64,000 nucleotides of DNA from Pseudomonadota bacterium (GCA_022360315.1 JAKSDA010000568.1:36297-100296), one strand, 5' to 3'. Positions 31,898 to 43,874 are shown, counted from the stretch's first letter. The notes: generated by a model from the letters alone, not told the origin. Program-made: numbers and translations.

Positions 31898-33991
31898 ATG
31901 GCGACAACTGGCACATCAGTGGTGAATGCCGTGCACGAAAGGAGCCGGCTCGCGGCGGTGTTGACGTCGCTGGGGCGCATCGCTCGTATGGTTCTCATCG
32001 CCTTTTTCGGGCTCTTTGCCGCCGCGATGAGCGCGACGCTCATCGCGGTATACACCTATCCGTACCCGTTGGAGCGACTGCAGACCAATCTCGGCGGTCC
32101 ACTGCGCATCGTCGATCGCCACGGCGATCTTTTGCGCAGTGTGCCCAACCCGCAAGGCCGACCCGGGCGGGAGAGCTGGGTGGCGCTCAAAGATATTCCC
32201 TCGGCCGTTTTGCTCACTGTGATCGAATCCGAGGACCAGCACTTCTTCGCCCACGGCGGCGTGGACGCCATGGGCATCGCGCGCGCGGTCGGGCTCAATC
32301 TGCACAGCGGGCGCATGGCCTACGGTGGTTCGACGATCACCATGCAGCTCGCCCGTATGATGCATTCTCCTGGCCGACCGCGCACACTGGTCAATAAGAT
32401 ACGCGAAGCTATATGGGCGTTCAGGCTCGAACGCGCCGTGGACAAGCGGACCATCCTCGAGCACTACTTAAACCGCGCTTATTACGGCAATGGTGCCTAC
32501 GGTATCGAGGCTGCTGCGCAGTTTTATTTCGGCAAGCCAGCGGTCGGATTGAGTCTCGGTGAGGCCACGTTTGTGGCTATTCTTCCCCGTGCTCCCACGG
32601 CCTATAATCCGGTCAAGTACCTCGATCGAGCGGTCCGGCGGCGCGACTATGTGCTCGGCATGCTCGAGCAACGCGGTCTGGTCAGCGCCGACACTGCCGC
32701 TCGGGCGCGCGCCCACACGATCGCTCTGGACATCCATAAGCCGCCATTTCACGCGCCCCATTTCTCCGACTGGGTGCACGGTCGCTTGCCCGCAATCATC
32801 CGCGCCCGCGGCGGTGTGGTACGTACGACCCTCGATCTATCTGTGCAACAGGAGCTCGAGCACCGCGTTCGCGAGCATGTCGCCACGCTCGCCCATCGCA
32901 ACGTGGGCCAGGCCGGAGCGGTCGTTCTCGATACTGCGAGCGGCGAAATTTTGGCTATGGTAGGCTCGATCGACTATCACGGTGAAGACGGCCAGATCAA
33001 CATCATCACGCGGCGCCGCCATCCCGGTTCGGCGCTCAAGCCGTTCGTCTACGCCCTGGCCATCGAAGCTGGCGACAGCCCGTCATCGATCGCGTATGAC
33101 CTCTACGACGACTCATCAGATTATACGGTGGTCAACAGAACCCAACCCGAGCGCGGCCCGGTGCGCTATCGCGAAGCACTGGCCGGTTCTTATAACATGG
33201 CTGCGGTCGACGTCCTGGAACGCGTGGGCATAAGTCGCCTGATGAGCATGTTGCGCCAGGCGGGCGTGGGACCGCTCGACGGCCATCCCGAGGATTACGG
33301 CCTGCGTCTGGCATTGGGCTCGGCCAAGGTGCGATTGCTCGATCTCGCCGCCGCGTACGGTTTCACGGTCCGCGCTGGCAAGGTTGTCGCCCCGATTGCC
33401 ATCGTCGAGGCTCGCAGCGATGACGGACGGGTGTGGCGGCTCGAGCAGCGGCACGAAAAGCACATCGCCAGTAAAGCGACCAGCTGGATGATCATGGACA
33501 TGCTGGCCGACCCCGAGGCGCGGCGCAAAGTATTCGGCCACGAGCTGCCCGTCGATCTGCCTTATCGCGTGGCGGTCAAGACCGGAACCGCGCGGGGCTT
33601 TGCCGACACCGTCGCCGTCGGCGTGACCAGCGAGTTCACCGTTGCCGCATGGGCCGGCAACTTCGACGGCACGCCCACGCAGGGGATGGTCGCCATGAAG
33701 AGCGCTGCTCCGCTGGTTCGCGCCGGATTGCTCGCAGTTTCGCGGGGTCGCCATTTGACCCTGCCCCGGCGTCCGGAAGAGGTACAGATCGGCCAGGTCT
33801 GTCCGCTATCGGGCAAAAAGCCGTCGGCTCATTGTCCGCACCGCAAGGTCGAGTATTATCGGCGCGGCCAGATTCTCGGCGAGACATGTGACTGGCATCG
33901 CCAGCAGGACGGCCGTCTGGTCATCGACTATCCGTCGCGCGCGCGCGATTGGGCTGTGCGTCACCGCCTGCACGTAGGCCAGCAACTGTGA
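31898..33991 (+). CDS. pbpC: Penicillin-binding protein 1C (transglycosylase/transpeptidase)
   Basis: 697 residues. An N-terminal membrane helix (about 29-55) is followed by a GT51 transglycosylase with ESEDQHFFAHGG (catalytic Glu112) and STITMQLARM. The transpeptidase has all three motifs: SALK (Ser378, Lys381), SYN (431-433) and KTGT (561-564). The C-terminus is a short BiPBP_C-like cysteine region (GQVCPLSGKKPSAHCPHRK). It repairs peptidoglycan in partnership with alpha-2-macroglobulin; the two genes are adjacent, with AGGTG overlapping the upstream stop. Convergent with the next gene; the 209 bp between them holds no clear terminator. Confidence 0.96.
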   Translation: MATTGTSVVNAVHERSRLAAVLTSLGRIARMVLIAFFGLFAAAMSATLIAVYTYPYPLERLQTNLGGPLRIVDRHGDLLRSVPNPQGRPGRESWVALKDIPSAVLLTVIESEDQHFFAHGGVDAMGIARAVGLNLHSGRMAYGGSTITMQLARMMHSPGRPRTLVNKIREAIWAFRLERAVDKRTILEHYLNRAYYGNGAYGIEAAAQFYFGKPAVGLSLGEATFVAILPRAPTAYNPVKYLDRAVRRRDYVLGMLEQRGLVSADTAARARAHTIALDIHKPPFHAPHFSDWVHGRLPAIIRARGGVVRTTLDLSVQQELEHRVREHVATLAHRNVGQAGAVVLDTASGEILAMVGSIDYHGEDGQINIITRRRHPGSALKPFVYALAIEAGDSPSSIAYDLYDDSSDYTVVNRTQPERGPVRYREALAGSYNMAAVDVLERVGISRLMSMLRQAGVGPLDGHPEDYGLRLALGSAKVRLLDLAAAYGFTVRAGKVVAPIAIVEARSDDGRVWRLEQRHEKHIASKATSWMIMDMLADPEARRKVFGHELPVDLPYRVAVKTGTARGFADTVAVGVTSEFTVAAWAGNFDGTPTQGMVAMKSAAPLVRAGLLAVSRGRHLTLPRRPEEVQIGQVCPLSGKKPSAHCPHRKVEYYRRGQILGETCDWHRQQDGRLVIDYPSRARDWAVRHRLHVGQQL

Positions 33992-34200
33992 TCGGCTGGC
34001 CTATTGCCCGAATTATTCATCACGGCATCGTGGCGAGGTCGCAGCTGCCGAGGAAGACCTGGCAAACGGCCGGAGCCGCACGCCGCAGGCATACTGCCGG
34101 TGTACCGTCTCCGACGGATGGCCTGGCGGATGCTCGGCCCCGCTTGTGACGCCTCGACGCCGAACTTGGCCGCTGCTATCCGGGCGGGCGCCGCAATCGA

Positions 34201-35142
34201 TCAGCCCAGGCGTTTTTGCGCGGCGGCGAGCTCTTCTTCGGCCTTGGCCAGAGCAACCCGGGTGGTTTGATTGTCGTGCTTGGCCTTTTCCGCCGCCTCC
34301 ACTGCTTTGTTGCGCTCGGTGACCGCCATGGTCAATTGCTCTTGTGCCGCAGTAACCGCTTTTTCCGCGGCGTAGACTCGCTCGAGCGCCGCGCTCTCGG
34401 CTTGCTCGACCTGGTGCAGGGCTCGCCGTTTTGCCTCGACCTTGGCCTGGGCCTCGGCAACTGCCTCATGGGCCCGCTTTTGGGCTTGCCGCGCCAGCAC
34501 TTCGATCATACGAGTCGGCTCGTTGTCGTTGGCAGTAGCCGTGCGCTCCGAGTTGCGGGTTTTGGCTCGCCGCGCATAGGCCGCTCCACGTGAGCGCTGG
34601 ACAGCAGACGCGGGCGTCCCGCTGGCCAGCTTGGCCAGTGCCTCGAAACCCGGCGCCGGAACATCGGCAGATAACCTGCCAGCTCGAGGTGCCGATCCGG
34701 CACGACCGTAGGCGGCCAGGGCCTCCAAGGTGGTCGATACACGGCGCAGGATGGCGTTGCTCGTGCCGTGCCCGCCGCGGTTGAGAGCCTGCTCGGCGTA
34801 TTTCATCACAGTTCCCATGGCGATCAGCCGCGTATTCATCGCCGACTGAAGATCACCGCCGGGCTCGCCACTGAATGCTTTTTTCTGCATGGTGCGCAAG
34901 GTCTCCCCGGCGTCGAGCAGAGCCTCGAAGTCGTCGCGCGCGTTCCAATACGCCTGGTTCACCGCCCACGCCGATACGCTGGGCTTGGCCAGCTTCTTGA
35001 CCTGAGCAGCAACCGTGCGGTCTCTCTTTCGCAGTGTGTTGGCCAGTCGGTTGCGCGCGTCGATGAACTCTGCCAGTTCGGCCTGATACAGCCGATCGAT
35101 CGCGGCTTCGACATCCACAGAATCGCCTTTGTGCCCGCTCAT
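34201..35142 (-). CDS. Hypothetical alanine-rich, largely helical protein
   Basis: 313 residues, not a named family to me. The first half (VEAAIDRLYQAELAEFIDARN, then KKLAKPSVSAWAVNQAYW) resembles a group of actinobacterial and proteobacterial hypothetical proteins that share the phrase PSxxAWAVN. The last third (about 215-313) is a long Ala/Glu/Lys/Arg coiled coil without hydrophobic segments. It could be cytoskeletal or nucleoid-associated; this is only a guess. ATG 35142 is chosen over 35205 because the upstream 21 residues look unlike protein and GGAAG precedes the shorter start. Confidence 0.75.
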   Translation of the reverse strand: MSGHKGDSVDVEAAIDRLYQAELAEFIDARNRLANTLRKRDRTVAAQVKKLAKPSVSAWAVNQAYWNARDDFEALLDAGETLRTMQKKAFSGEPGGDLQSAMNTRLIAMGTVMKYAEQALNRGGHGTSNAILRRVSTTLEALAAYGRAGSAPRAGRLSADVPAPGFEALAKLASGTPASAVQRSRGAAYARRAKTRNSERTATANDNEPTRMIEVLARQAQKRAHEAVAEAQAKVEAKRRALHQVEQAESAALERVYAAEKAVTAAQEQLTMAVTERNKAVEAAEKAKHDNQTTRVALAKAEEELAAAQKRLG

Positions 35143-35240
35143 TGCTGCTTCCGGCAGTATAACCCGCCGCTGGCGGCAACCGGGTCGTTCGCCCTGCCGA
35201 TCCATCGCTCCGATTCACCTGAAATCATTGGCGTTACCTC

Positions 35241-35717
35241 TTAGAGCACACTTACCTCAGCGAATGATCGAATCGCCGGCCGCGGGCTGTCCGCTTGTCG
35301 ACGCTGAATCCGCGCGGTGCGCTCCAGGTCCTGCCGCCTGGCGCAATAGCGCTCGACAGCCTCGCGACTCGCCGTGGCTCTGCACAGCTCGATCCGGGCC
35401 CGATCGACGGCAGCTTCGAGATGAGTGATTTTCTGGCACGCGGCCGCCAGCTCGCCGACATACGCCATTTCCTGGCGATGGAGACCCGCGCGGTAAAGCG
35501 CTCGCCGGGCGTACTCTCCCGCTGTGGCGCCCGAACTGGGCTGTTTCGACTGACTGTGCTTGCACTGTTGCACCTCGGTAGCACGCCTGTGAACGCGAGC
35601 GAGATCACGCTGGGCTTGTTCCAGCTGTTCGAGCCAATCAGCGAGTTGTGCCGCCCGGGCGATCTCGGCGCGTCTCCGCAGAGTCCGTAATATTCGGAGA
35701 TCATGCCGATACTTCAC
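35241..35717 (-). CDS. Hypothetical coiled-coil protein
   Basis: 158 residues, strongly helical and charged: RAEIARAAQLADWLEQLEQA, then RRALYRAGLHRQEMAYVGEL and VDRARIELCRATASREAVER. The heptad-like pattern recalls FliJ/YscO-type coiled-coil export chaperones, but no flagellar or type III gene is near, so I do not name it so. Of the overlapping frames here, this is the only one with a protein-like pattern. It begins 28 bp from the divergent kinase gene and may share a promoter region with it. Confidence 0.55.
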   Translation of the reverse strand: MKYRHDLRILRTLRRRAEIARAAQLADWLEQLEQAQRDLARVHRRATEVQQCKHSQSKQPSSGATAGEYARRALYRAGLHRQEMAYVGELAAACQKITHLEAAVDRARIELCRATASREAVERYCARRQDLERTARIQRRQADSPRPAIRSFAEVSVL

Positions 35718-35745
35718 GAGTCGATGTTACACTGCGCAGACGAAT

Positions 35746-37674
35746 ATGCTCGACAGTTCCCCACAGGGGGCGCCTCTGGATCGCTACGAGGTAAGGGAAT
35801 ACCTGTCCGAGGGCGGCATGGGAGCCATCTATATCGGTGAAAAGCTGGGTGCCGGCGGCTTCAAGAAAGAAGTCGTGCTCAAACAGCTGCTCCCCGATTT
35901 CACCAGTCAACCCGAGTTCATCGAGCTATTCAAGCGCGAGGCCCAGCTGTCGGCAACCCTCGAGCACGCCAACATCGTCAAGACCATCGATCTGGTCACG
36001 GCAGGCGACGACTTCTTCATCGTCATGGAATACGTGCCTGGCGCCGACCTGCGCACTCTGCTCAAGCGAGCCAAACGGCGGCACCGGCGGGTATCACCTG
36101 CAGCGGCAATCTACACCGCATGCGAGATTCTCTCCGCGCTGGCATATGCCCACAATCGCGACAATTCACAGGGGCATCCTCTCAACCTGATCCACCGCGA
36201 TGTCTCGCCTTCCAACATCCTCGTGTCGCACAACGGCGAGGTGAAACTCACCGATTTCGGTATCGCCAAAGCATCGACCCACAACTCGGGATTCTATCGA
36301 GTCAAGGGCAAACTCGGCTATATGTCGCCAGAACAGGCGCGCAGTGAACAGCTCGATCAGCGATCCGATCTGTATTCGCTCGCGGTGTGCCTGTACGAAA
36401 CGGTCACCGGTGAACGCCTCTTTGTGGTCGCGGGCCTGACCACGTCGGCTGACGAGATCTACAGCCAGCCAGTGCCGCTGCTATCGAGCAAGGTATCCGG
36501 AGTTCCGGCCGAGCTCGACAAAGTGATGCTCAAGGCCCTGTCGGTCGATCCCGACCACCGGTATCAGACCGCCGGTGAGTTCAAGGAGGCGCTTTTGCGC
36601 TGCGCTCACCGGCACGGTCTGCTGATGTCCGCGCCAGAACTCGCCTCGCATCTCAGAGAGGTTTGCGGCACGCCCAAATACTGGCGCAATCCGGACATTG
36701 CCGAAGACGAGCAAAGCTCTGCCAGTGCAGTGGCGTTTGGCCGTGAAGGTACCGAAATTATAGATGATCTAGAGGATGCCGTGAGCGAGTACGGAACCCA
36801 GGAGCTCGATGTGAGCGGGCTCGAGGCGGACGACTGGATCAGCCTGGCCGAAGACGGCCCGGCGGCGAGTATCGTCAACGACCGCGAGCGGCGAGAACAA
36901 CGCGCGGTCACCTCGCTGACCAATCTGAATCGCCTCCGCGGTATCGAACTGACCTCGATGTTCGAGTTGACTCAGGGACAAACCGCAGCACTGCGCAGCG
37001 GGTACGAGCAGTCTCCTCCTCCTTCGCAAGGGCGGGTTCGGACTCCGCGGCCGGCGCGGAGTCCAGAACCGCCGCAAGAGCTCGAGATCGATTTCGACAG
37101 CTTTGCCGATCCATCGAGGCCACCTCAAGAGGGACAGCATCCGCTCGCCGAATTCGAGTCGCCGCTGGTGTCTCCCCCGGTCATGCCGAGTGGTCCTGCT
37201 CAGGTCCAGGTCGAACCTCGCCGTTCGTCTGACGACCGACTCCAAACAATCGGCCGCGATGACAGGGGGGTTGCCTCGTTCGAGCCAGGCGCAGATCCGG
37301 CACCCGCGCCGCGGCGCAGTCGTGCCTGGATCCTCCTTATAGTCATATTGCTCATGGGCATCGCAGCAGCAGCAGTAGTCGGCCTGTCCGGGCCCAACCT
37401 GGGAGGTACCGAGGAAGGAGCTGCACCTGAAGCCGATACCAGCTCGGGGCCGCCGCAAGCCCCGGCAACGAGCGAGGGCCGCACCGAATCCCCCTCAAGT
37501 AAGAAAGGTAGCGCAGAATCCACCCCACACCGACAGGGCTCCGCAAAATCTCGCGGCAATCGTTCAGTCGCCCGGCCAAAAGCCCCAAAAACCAACAACA
37601 AACCCAGTACCGATCGGTCGCGTCCTGGTCCGGAGCGCACCGGGGACAAGAGCGGCGCCAGGCCAAAGCCATAA
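35746..37674 (+). CDS. Membrane Ser/Thr protein kinase (PknB/Hanks type)
   Basis: 642 residues. The N-terminal kinase domain is complete: glycine loop LSEGGMGAIY (20-29), Lys46 in VVLKQ, HRDVSPSNIL (catalytic Asp152, Asn157), DFG at 170-172 and GYMSPEQA. A linker of about 250 residues follows, Pro/Glu/Ser-rich, then one membrane helix (AWILLIVILLMGIAAAAVVG; about 525-545), and a basic, low-complexity periplasmic tail. It lacks PASTA domains. The HRDVSPxN form of the loop is typical of myxobacteria. The FHA-domain sigma-54 activator 110 bp downstream is a natural candidate partner, since FHA domains bind phosphothreonine. Confidence 0.95.
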   Translation: MLDSSPQGAPLDRYEVREYLSEGGMGAIYIGEKLGAGGFKKEVVLKQLLPDFTSQPEFIELFKREAQLSATLEHANIVKTIDLVTAGDDFFIVMEYVPGADLRTLLKRAKRRHRRVSPAAAIYTACEILSALAYAHNRDNSQGHPLNLIHRDVSPSNILVSHNGEVKLTDFGIAKASTHNSGFYRVKGKLGYMSPEQARSEQLDQRSDLYSLAVCLYETVTGERLFVVAGLTTSADEIYSQPVPLLSSKVSGVPAELDKVMLKALSVDPDHRYQTAGEFKEALLRCAHRHGLLMSAPELASHLREVCGTPKYWRNPDIAEDEQSSASAVAFGREGTEIIDDLEDAVSEYGTQELDVSGLEADDWISLAEDGPAASIVNDRERREQRAVTSLTNLNRLRGIELTSMFELTQGQTAALRSGYEQSPPPSQGRVRTPRPARSPEPPQELEIDFDSFADPSRPPQEGQHPLAEFESPLVSPPVMPSGPAQVQVEPRRSSDDRLQTIGRDDRGVASFEPGADPAPAPRRSRAWILLIVILLMGIAAAAVVGLSGPNLGGTEEGAAPEADTSSGPPQAPATSEGRTESPSSKKGSAESTPHRQGSAKSRGNRSVARPKAPKTNNKPSTDRSRPGPERTGDKSGARPKP

Positions 37675-37784
37675 CACCTCAGCGCATCGTCGAACGGTCC
37701 GGGCCGGGACAGCCGAAGTAGGCGGGGCCGCGGTAGACACGGACCGGTGCCGAGGGCTAGTATGAGGTCGTTTTCCAGCTACTT

Positions 37785-39140
<1,356 letters not shown>

Positions 39141-39143
39141 AGA

Positions 39144-39178
39144 GCTGCCTGGCTCACCTAAAGGCTGCCTGGCTCACC
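39144..39178. repeat. Short tandem direct repeat after the FHA activator
   Basis: The 15-mer GCTGCCTGGCTCACC occurs twice, at 39144-39158 and 39164-39178, just after the stop at 39140. Probably a slippage duplication. Confidence 0.6.
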
Positions 39179-39364
39179 GCCCCGGCCCGACGTCCCGGCA
39201 AGAAATGCGGAGCGGAGCGTCCGGCCAGCCGGCTATTCGACCGGCTGTCACCAACTGGGACTGGCGCGTCTCGCCGTTTAGGATATACTTGACTTTTTTG
39301 GTCGAGTTTATCGACATAAACAGCTGTCACTAAACGTAAACGACTAAAATCTATGAATTTGGGT

Positions 39365-39393
39365 TTGACATTTAATTCACACTCAATTATGGG
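39365..39393 (+). promoter_or_regulatory. Candidate promoter for cysD-cysN
   Basis: A perfect -35 TTGACA (39365-39370) and a weak -10 TATGGG (39388-39393) with a 17-bp spacer, in an unusually AT-rich stretch (39280-39400) upstream of cysD. The gap 39141-39436 holds no gene. GGGGAG at 39420-39425 may serve as ribosome-binding site for the ATG at 39437. Confidence 0.35.
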
Positions 39394-39436
39394 AGTTTAG
39401 TGCTGCAAGGAACTGCAGTGGGGAGCGCAAGCAGTC

Positions 39437-40297
<861 letters not shown>

Positions 40298-40300
40298 AAA

Positions 40301-42097
40301 ATGGCGCACGAGACCATGAACGTGGTGATTGTCGGCCACGTCGATCACGGAAAATCCACTCTGGTCGGGCGACTTCTCGCTGACACTGGCACACTGGGCG
40401 AGGGCAAGCTGGAAAAAGTCCAGGAGGTGTGCCGCCAGCAGGGCAAGGTATTCGAGTACGCGTTTCTTCTCGACGCGCTCGAAGAGGAGCAAGGCCAGGG
40501 CATCACCATCGATTCGGCGCGGGTATTCTTTCGCACTGCTCTGCGTGACTACATCATCATCGACGCACCCGGCCACATCGAGTTTTTGAAGAATATGGTT
40601 TCCGGCGCGGCGCGAGCCGAGGCCGCCGTATTGCTCATCGATGCCAACGAAGGCGTGCGCGAAAACAGCCGGCGCCACGGTTATCTCCTGTCGGTGCTCG
40701 GCATCAAGCAGATCGTCGTGGCGGTCAACAAGATCGACCTGGTCGACTACGACGAAAAGGTCTTTCGCGATATCGTCGCCGAGTATCGCGAATTTCTGGC
40801 CGAGATCGATATTGAGCCCCGTCATTTCGTCCCGGTGAGCGCACGCGAGGGTGATTTTGTCGCCACTCGTTCCGAGCGGCTGGCCTGGTTTGATGGCCCC
40901 ACGATCCTCGAGGCGGTCGACGGGTTTACCAAGCAGGCTCCGGAATCCGAGCTGCCGTTGCGTTTGCCGGTGCAGGACGTGTTCAAATTCAACGAGCGCG
41001 GCGACGACCGTCGTATCGTGGTCGGCCGGGTCGAAGCTGGCACACTCCGGCCGGGCGAGCGGGTCCTTTTTTCGCCGTCCAACAAAGTTTCGACCATCTC
41101 GACTATCGAGGCCTGGCAGGCCGATGCGCCGAGTTCTGTGGGCGCGGGCAATTCGGTGGGAATCACGCTGAGCGAGCAGATTTACATTCGTCGCGGCGAG
41201 ATCATGAGTCACTTGCACGCGCCGCCCCAGGTGAGCACCAAGCTGCGGGCCAATCTATTTTGGCTGAGCAAGAAGCCCATGCAACCGGGCAAGCGCTACA
41301 AGCTGAAGCTGACCACAGCTGAAACCGAGGTGACGATCGACGAGATCCACCGAATTTTGGACGCGAGCAACCTCGACGCCAGCCTCACCAAGAACCAGGT
41401 CGAGCGTCACGACGTCGCCGATCTCGTGCTCCGGACCCGGGTTCCGATCGCGTTCGACCTGACCGCCGAGGTCGAGACGACTGGCCGCTTTGTCATTGTG
41501 GACGAATACGACATCGCCGGTGGAGGGATTGTGCGCGAGGTGGTATCGGACCGACTCGAGCAGCGGCGACTGGAGAGTCGAATCCGCGAGATCGAATGGG
41601 TACGTGGCGACATTTCTCCCGAGCAGCGGGCTCACTATGCCGGCCATCCAGCCAGCATGGTCATGTTGACCGGGGCCACCGGAACCGGCAAGCATCGCAT
41701 CGGCCGGGCGCTCGAGTCTGCGCTCGTGCACCGCGGGCACCGGGCCTATCTGCTCGACGGCAAGAACGTGGTCCTGGGAGTGGACGCCGACCTGGCGTTC
41801 GACGACATCGAAGAGCTCGTGCGCAGTTTTGGCGAGGTCGCCCATCTCTTGCTCGATGCCGGCAATCTGGTCATCTCCACAACCAATGTGATCGGCCTGT
41901 CCGATCATCTGGCTATTAAGACACAGATCGCTCCGTTCGACATGTTTGTGGTTCATCTCGGCCCCGAAGCCGAGGGTTTGCCCGAGGGTGCAGACATGCG
42001 CCTCGATCCCAACCCCGATGGACCGCATGACCGCGAGGTAAACCAGATTACCGCCGAGCTGCGTGAGCGCGGTCGCCTACTCATGCAATCCAAGTAG
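40301..42097 (+). CDS. cysN: Sulfate adenylyltransferase subunit 1 (CysN) with degenerate APS-kinase domain
   Basis: 598 residues. The EF-Tu-like GTPase has G1 GHVDHGKST (12-20), G3 DAPGH (88-92) and G4 NKID (143-146), followed by beta-barrel domains. Residues about 450-598 are related to APS kinase (CysC), as in bifunctional CysNC. However, the P-loop reads GATGTGKHR (458-466), with His465 where Ser/Thr should coordinate magnesium, and the APS loop reads LLDGKNVVLG instead of LDGDNVRHG. The F-x-P-F-R-type segment of the family is also not recognisable (STTNVIGLS). The GTPase part looks functional; the kinase part probably is not and may be structural. A separate cysC or cysH elsewhere in the genome must then complete the pathway. 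Confidence 0.94.
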   Translation: MAHETMNVVIVGHVDHGKSTLVGRLLADTGTLGEGKLEKVQEVCRQQGKVFEYAFLLDALEEEQGQGITIDSARVFFRTALRDYIIIDAPGHIEFLKNMVSGAARAEAAVLLIDANEGVRENSRRHGYLLSVLGIKQIVVAVNKIDLVDYDEKVFRDIVAEYREFLAEIDIEPRHFVPVSAREGDFVATRSERLAWFDGPTILEAVDGFTKQAPESELPLRLPVQDVFKFNERGDDRRIVVGRVEAGTLRPGERVLFSPSNKVSTISTIEAWQADAPSSVGAGNSVGITLSEQIYIRRGEIMSHLHAPPQVSTKLRANLFWLSKKPMQPGKRYKLKLTTAETEVTIDEIHRILDASNLDASLTKNQVERHDVADLVLRTRVPIAFDLTAEVETTGRFVIVDEYDIAGGGIVREVVSDRLEQRRLESRIREIEWVRGDISPEQRAHYAGHPASMVMLTGATGTGKHRIGRALESALVHRGHRAYLLDGKNVVLGVDADLAFDDIEELVRSFGEVAHLLLDAGNLVISTTNVIGLSDHLAIKTQIAPFDMFVVHLGPEAEGLPEGADMRLDPNPDGPHDREVNQITAELRERGRLLMQSK

Positions 42098-42113
42098 TCG
42101 ACATTGTAAGTGC

Positions 42114-42926
42114 TCAGCGACCCTGGTAGCGCGGCGGCCGTTTCTCCGCGAAAGCGCGCAAGCCCTCGTTGCGATCCTCGGTAAACAGAGTCACGTCGTA
42201 ACAGGCCCGCTCGATGCGCAGGCCCTCGTCAATGCCCACCTCGATGCCGCGATCGATGGCCGTCTTGGCCATTTCGACCGAGCGCGGAGCGCAGCCCATC
42301 AACTCCTCGACAATGGCCTCGGCCTCGTCGCGCAATCGCTCCGCTGACGCAACATTCATCACCAGCCCGTATTCCATGGCGCGCTCGGCGTCGATGCGCC
42401 GGCCCAGCAAGACCAGCTCCTTGGCCCGGGCCACGCCGATCAGTCGGGCCAACCGCTGAGTTCCGCCCGCGCCCGGCATGATGCCCAGTCGCACTTCGGT
42501 GAGCGCCATCTGCGCCCCGGCCACCGCAATGCGAAAATCACAGGCCAGAGCCAGTTCCAGACCGCCGCCAAAGGCAAAGCCGTTGATCACTGCCAGGGTC
42601 GGCTTGGCCATCTGCGCCCACTCATGGATAGCGCCGCTGATCGCATCCACATACGGCCTTGAATCCTCCGCACTCACCCCCTTGCGCTCCTTGAGATCCG
42701 CACCGGCACAAAACGCCCTGTCTCCGGCGCCGGTGAGAGCCACGACCCGCACATCGCGATCACTGCCCAGCTCGTGGGCCAACTCAGCCAGCCGCAGGTT
42801 TACTTGCCGAGACAGCGCGTTGCGCGCCTCAGGCCGATTTAGCGTCACCCACACAGCGCCGCTGTCACGCCGCTCGACCACGATCACATCGTCGCCATTA
42901 ATCGCATCGCTTTTCTCACCAGCCAT
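42114..42926 (-). CDS. Enoyl-CoA hydratase/isomerase, probably methylglutaconyl-CoA hydratase
   Basis: 270 residues of the crotonase fold: NRPEARNALSRQ, oxyanion-hole region AFCAGADLKE, GFAFGGGLELALACDFR and TEVRLGIMPGAGGTQRLARLIG. Glu in ALTEVR is the position of one catalytic glutamate. The specific substrate cannot be read directly, but HMG-CoA lyase is 3 bp upstream in the same operon. Hydration of methylglutaconyl-CoA to HMG-CoA immediately precedes the lyase step in leucine catabolism (LiuC-type), so this is the best call. Convergent with cysN, 16 bp between stops. Confidence 0.88.
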   Translation of the reverse strand: MAGEKSDAINGDDVIVVERRDSGAVWVTLNRPEARNALSRQVNLRLAELAHELGSDRDVRVVALTGAGDRAFCAGADLKERKGVSAEDSRPYVDAISGAIHEWAQMAKPTLAVINGFAFGGGLELALACDFRIAVAGAQMALTEVRLGIMPGAGGTQRLARLIGVARAKELVLLGRRIDAERAMEYGLVMNVASAERLRDEAEAIVEELMGCAPRSVEMAKTAIDRGIEVGIDEGLRIERACYDVTLFTEDRNEGLRAFAEKRPPRYQGR

Positions 42927-42929
42927 GAT

Positions 42930-43874
42930 TCAGCTCTCTTTCTCGGCCCGACGCCGCCGACGAGCCTGCTTGCCCATGTGCGCCTTGAGATACTTCGACG
43001 GCAAATCGTGACCGACAAACGTCGTAGCCAGACGCGAACACTCGATCAATCGCTCCAGATCGACACCGGTCTCCACCCCCATGGCGTGCAGCATCGAAAC
43101 CACATCCTCAGTAGCCAGATTTCCAGACGCGCCAGGAGCATAGGGACAGCCGCCCAGACCACCGACCGCCGAGTCGATCGTCGTGATCCCGAGGGTCAGC
43201 GAGGCCAGACAATTGGCCAATGCTGTCCCCTGGGTGTCGTGAAAATGAACCGCGATATGCTCGATAGGTACCTCGGCGAGCACCCGCTCGAGCACCCGCT
43301 CGACCTGGGATGGATTGGCCACGCCGATGGTGTCGCTCAGCGATACCTGATACACCCCCATATCGCGCAGGGTCGTGGTCAGATGTACCGTGGCCCCGGC
43401 GTCGACCTCGCCCTCGTAGGGACAGCCGAAAACGGTCGATAAATACGCCCGCACCCTCATGCCCCGCTCCAGCGCCGGCCCCACCACCAGCTCGAACGCC
43501 TTGAGCGTGTCGGCAATGGTCTTGTTGACGTTTTTCTTGTTATGCGTCTCCGAAGCCGAGACAAAAACCGCCACCTCGCGCATACCAGAAGCAACCGCGT
43601 TGTCCAGGCCACGCCGATTGGGCACCAGAGCCGAAAAATGAACCGAATCGCGCCGCGCCACCCGCCGTGCCACCTCGGAGGCATCGGCCAGCTGTGGGAT
43701 CCACTTCGGACTCACAAAACTCGTGATCTCGATATGCTCGAGACCGGTCTCCGATAGCGCATCGATAAACGCAATCTTGTCCACAGTGGGCACCTGACGG
43801 GCCTCGTTTTGCAGACCATCGCGTGGTCCGACCTCGTAAATCGTCACTTTACTGGGCAATTTATCGCGAAACAT
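42930..43874 (-). CDS. Hydroxymethylglutaryl-CoA lyase
   Basis: 314 residues of the DRE-TIM metallolyase family; cleaves HMG-CoA to acetyl-CoA and acetoacetate at the end of leucine catabolism. EVGPRDGLQNE (14-24) contains the catalytic Arg18-Asp19; metal-binding His210 and His212 are in VHFHDTQG; the flexible-loop cysteine is Cys243 in GGLGGCPYAPGASGN, the signature of true HMG-CoA lyases. The C-terminus is basic (QARRRRRAEKES) with no peroxisomal-like signal. Probably the first gene of a two-gene operon with the enoyl-CoA hydratase. The acyl-CoA dehydrogenase and carboxylase steps are not in this window. Confidence 0.95.
   Translation of the reverse strand: MFRDKLPSKVTIYEVGPRDGLQNEARQVPTVDKIAFIDALSETGLEHIEITSFVSPKWIPQLADASEVARRVARRDSVHFSALVPNRRGLDNAVASGMREVAVFVSASETHNKKNVNKTIADTLKAFELVVGPALERGMRVRAYLSTVFGCPYEGEVDAGATVHLTTTLRDMGVYQVSLSDTIGVANPSQVERVLERVLAEVPIEHIAVHFHDTQGTALANCLASLTLGITTIDSAVGGLGGCPYAPGASGNLATEDVVSMLHAMGVETGVDLERLIECSRLATTFVGHDLPSKYLKAHMGKQARRRRRAEKES

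Noticed and set aside
35241..35717. Flagellar export chaperone FliJ
   Set aside because: Coiled-coil character alone suggests it; no flagellar or type III genes are near.
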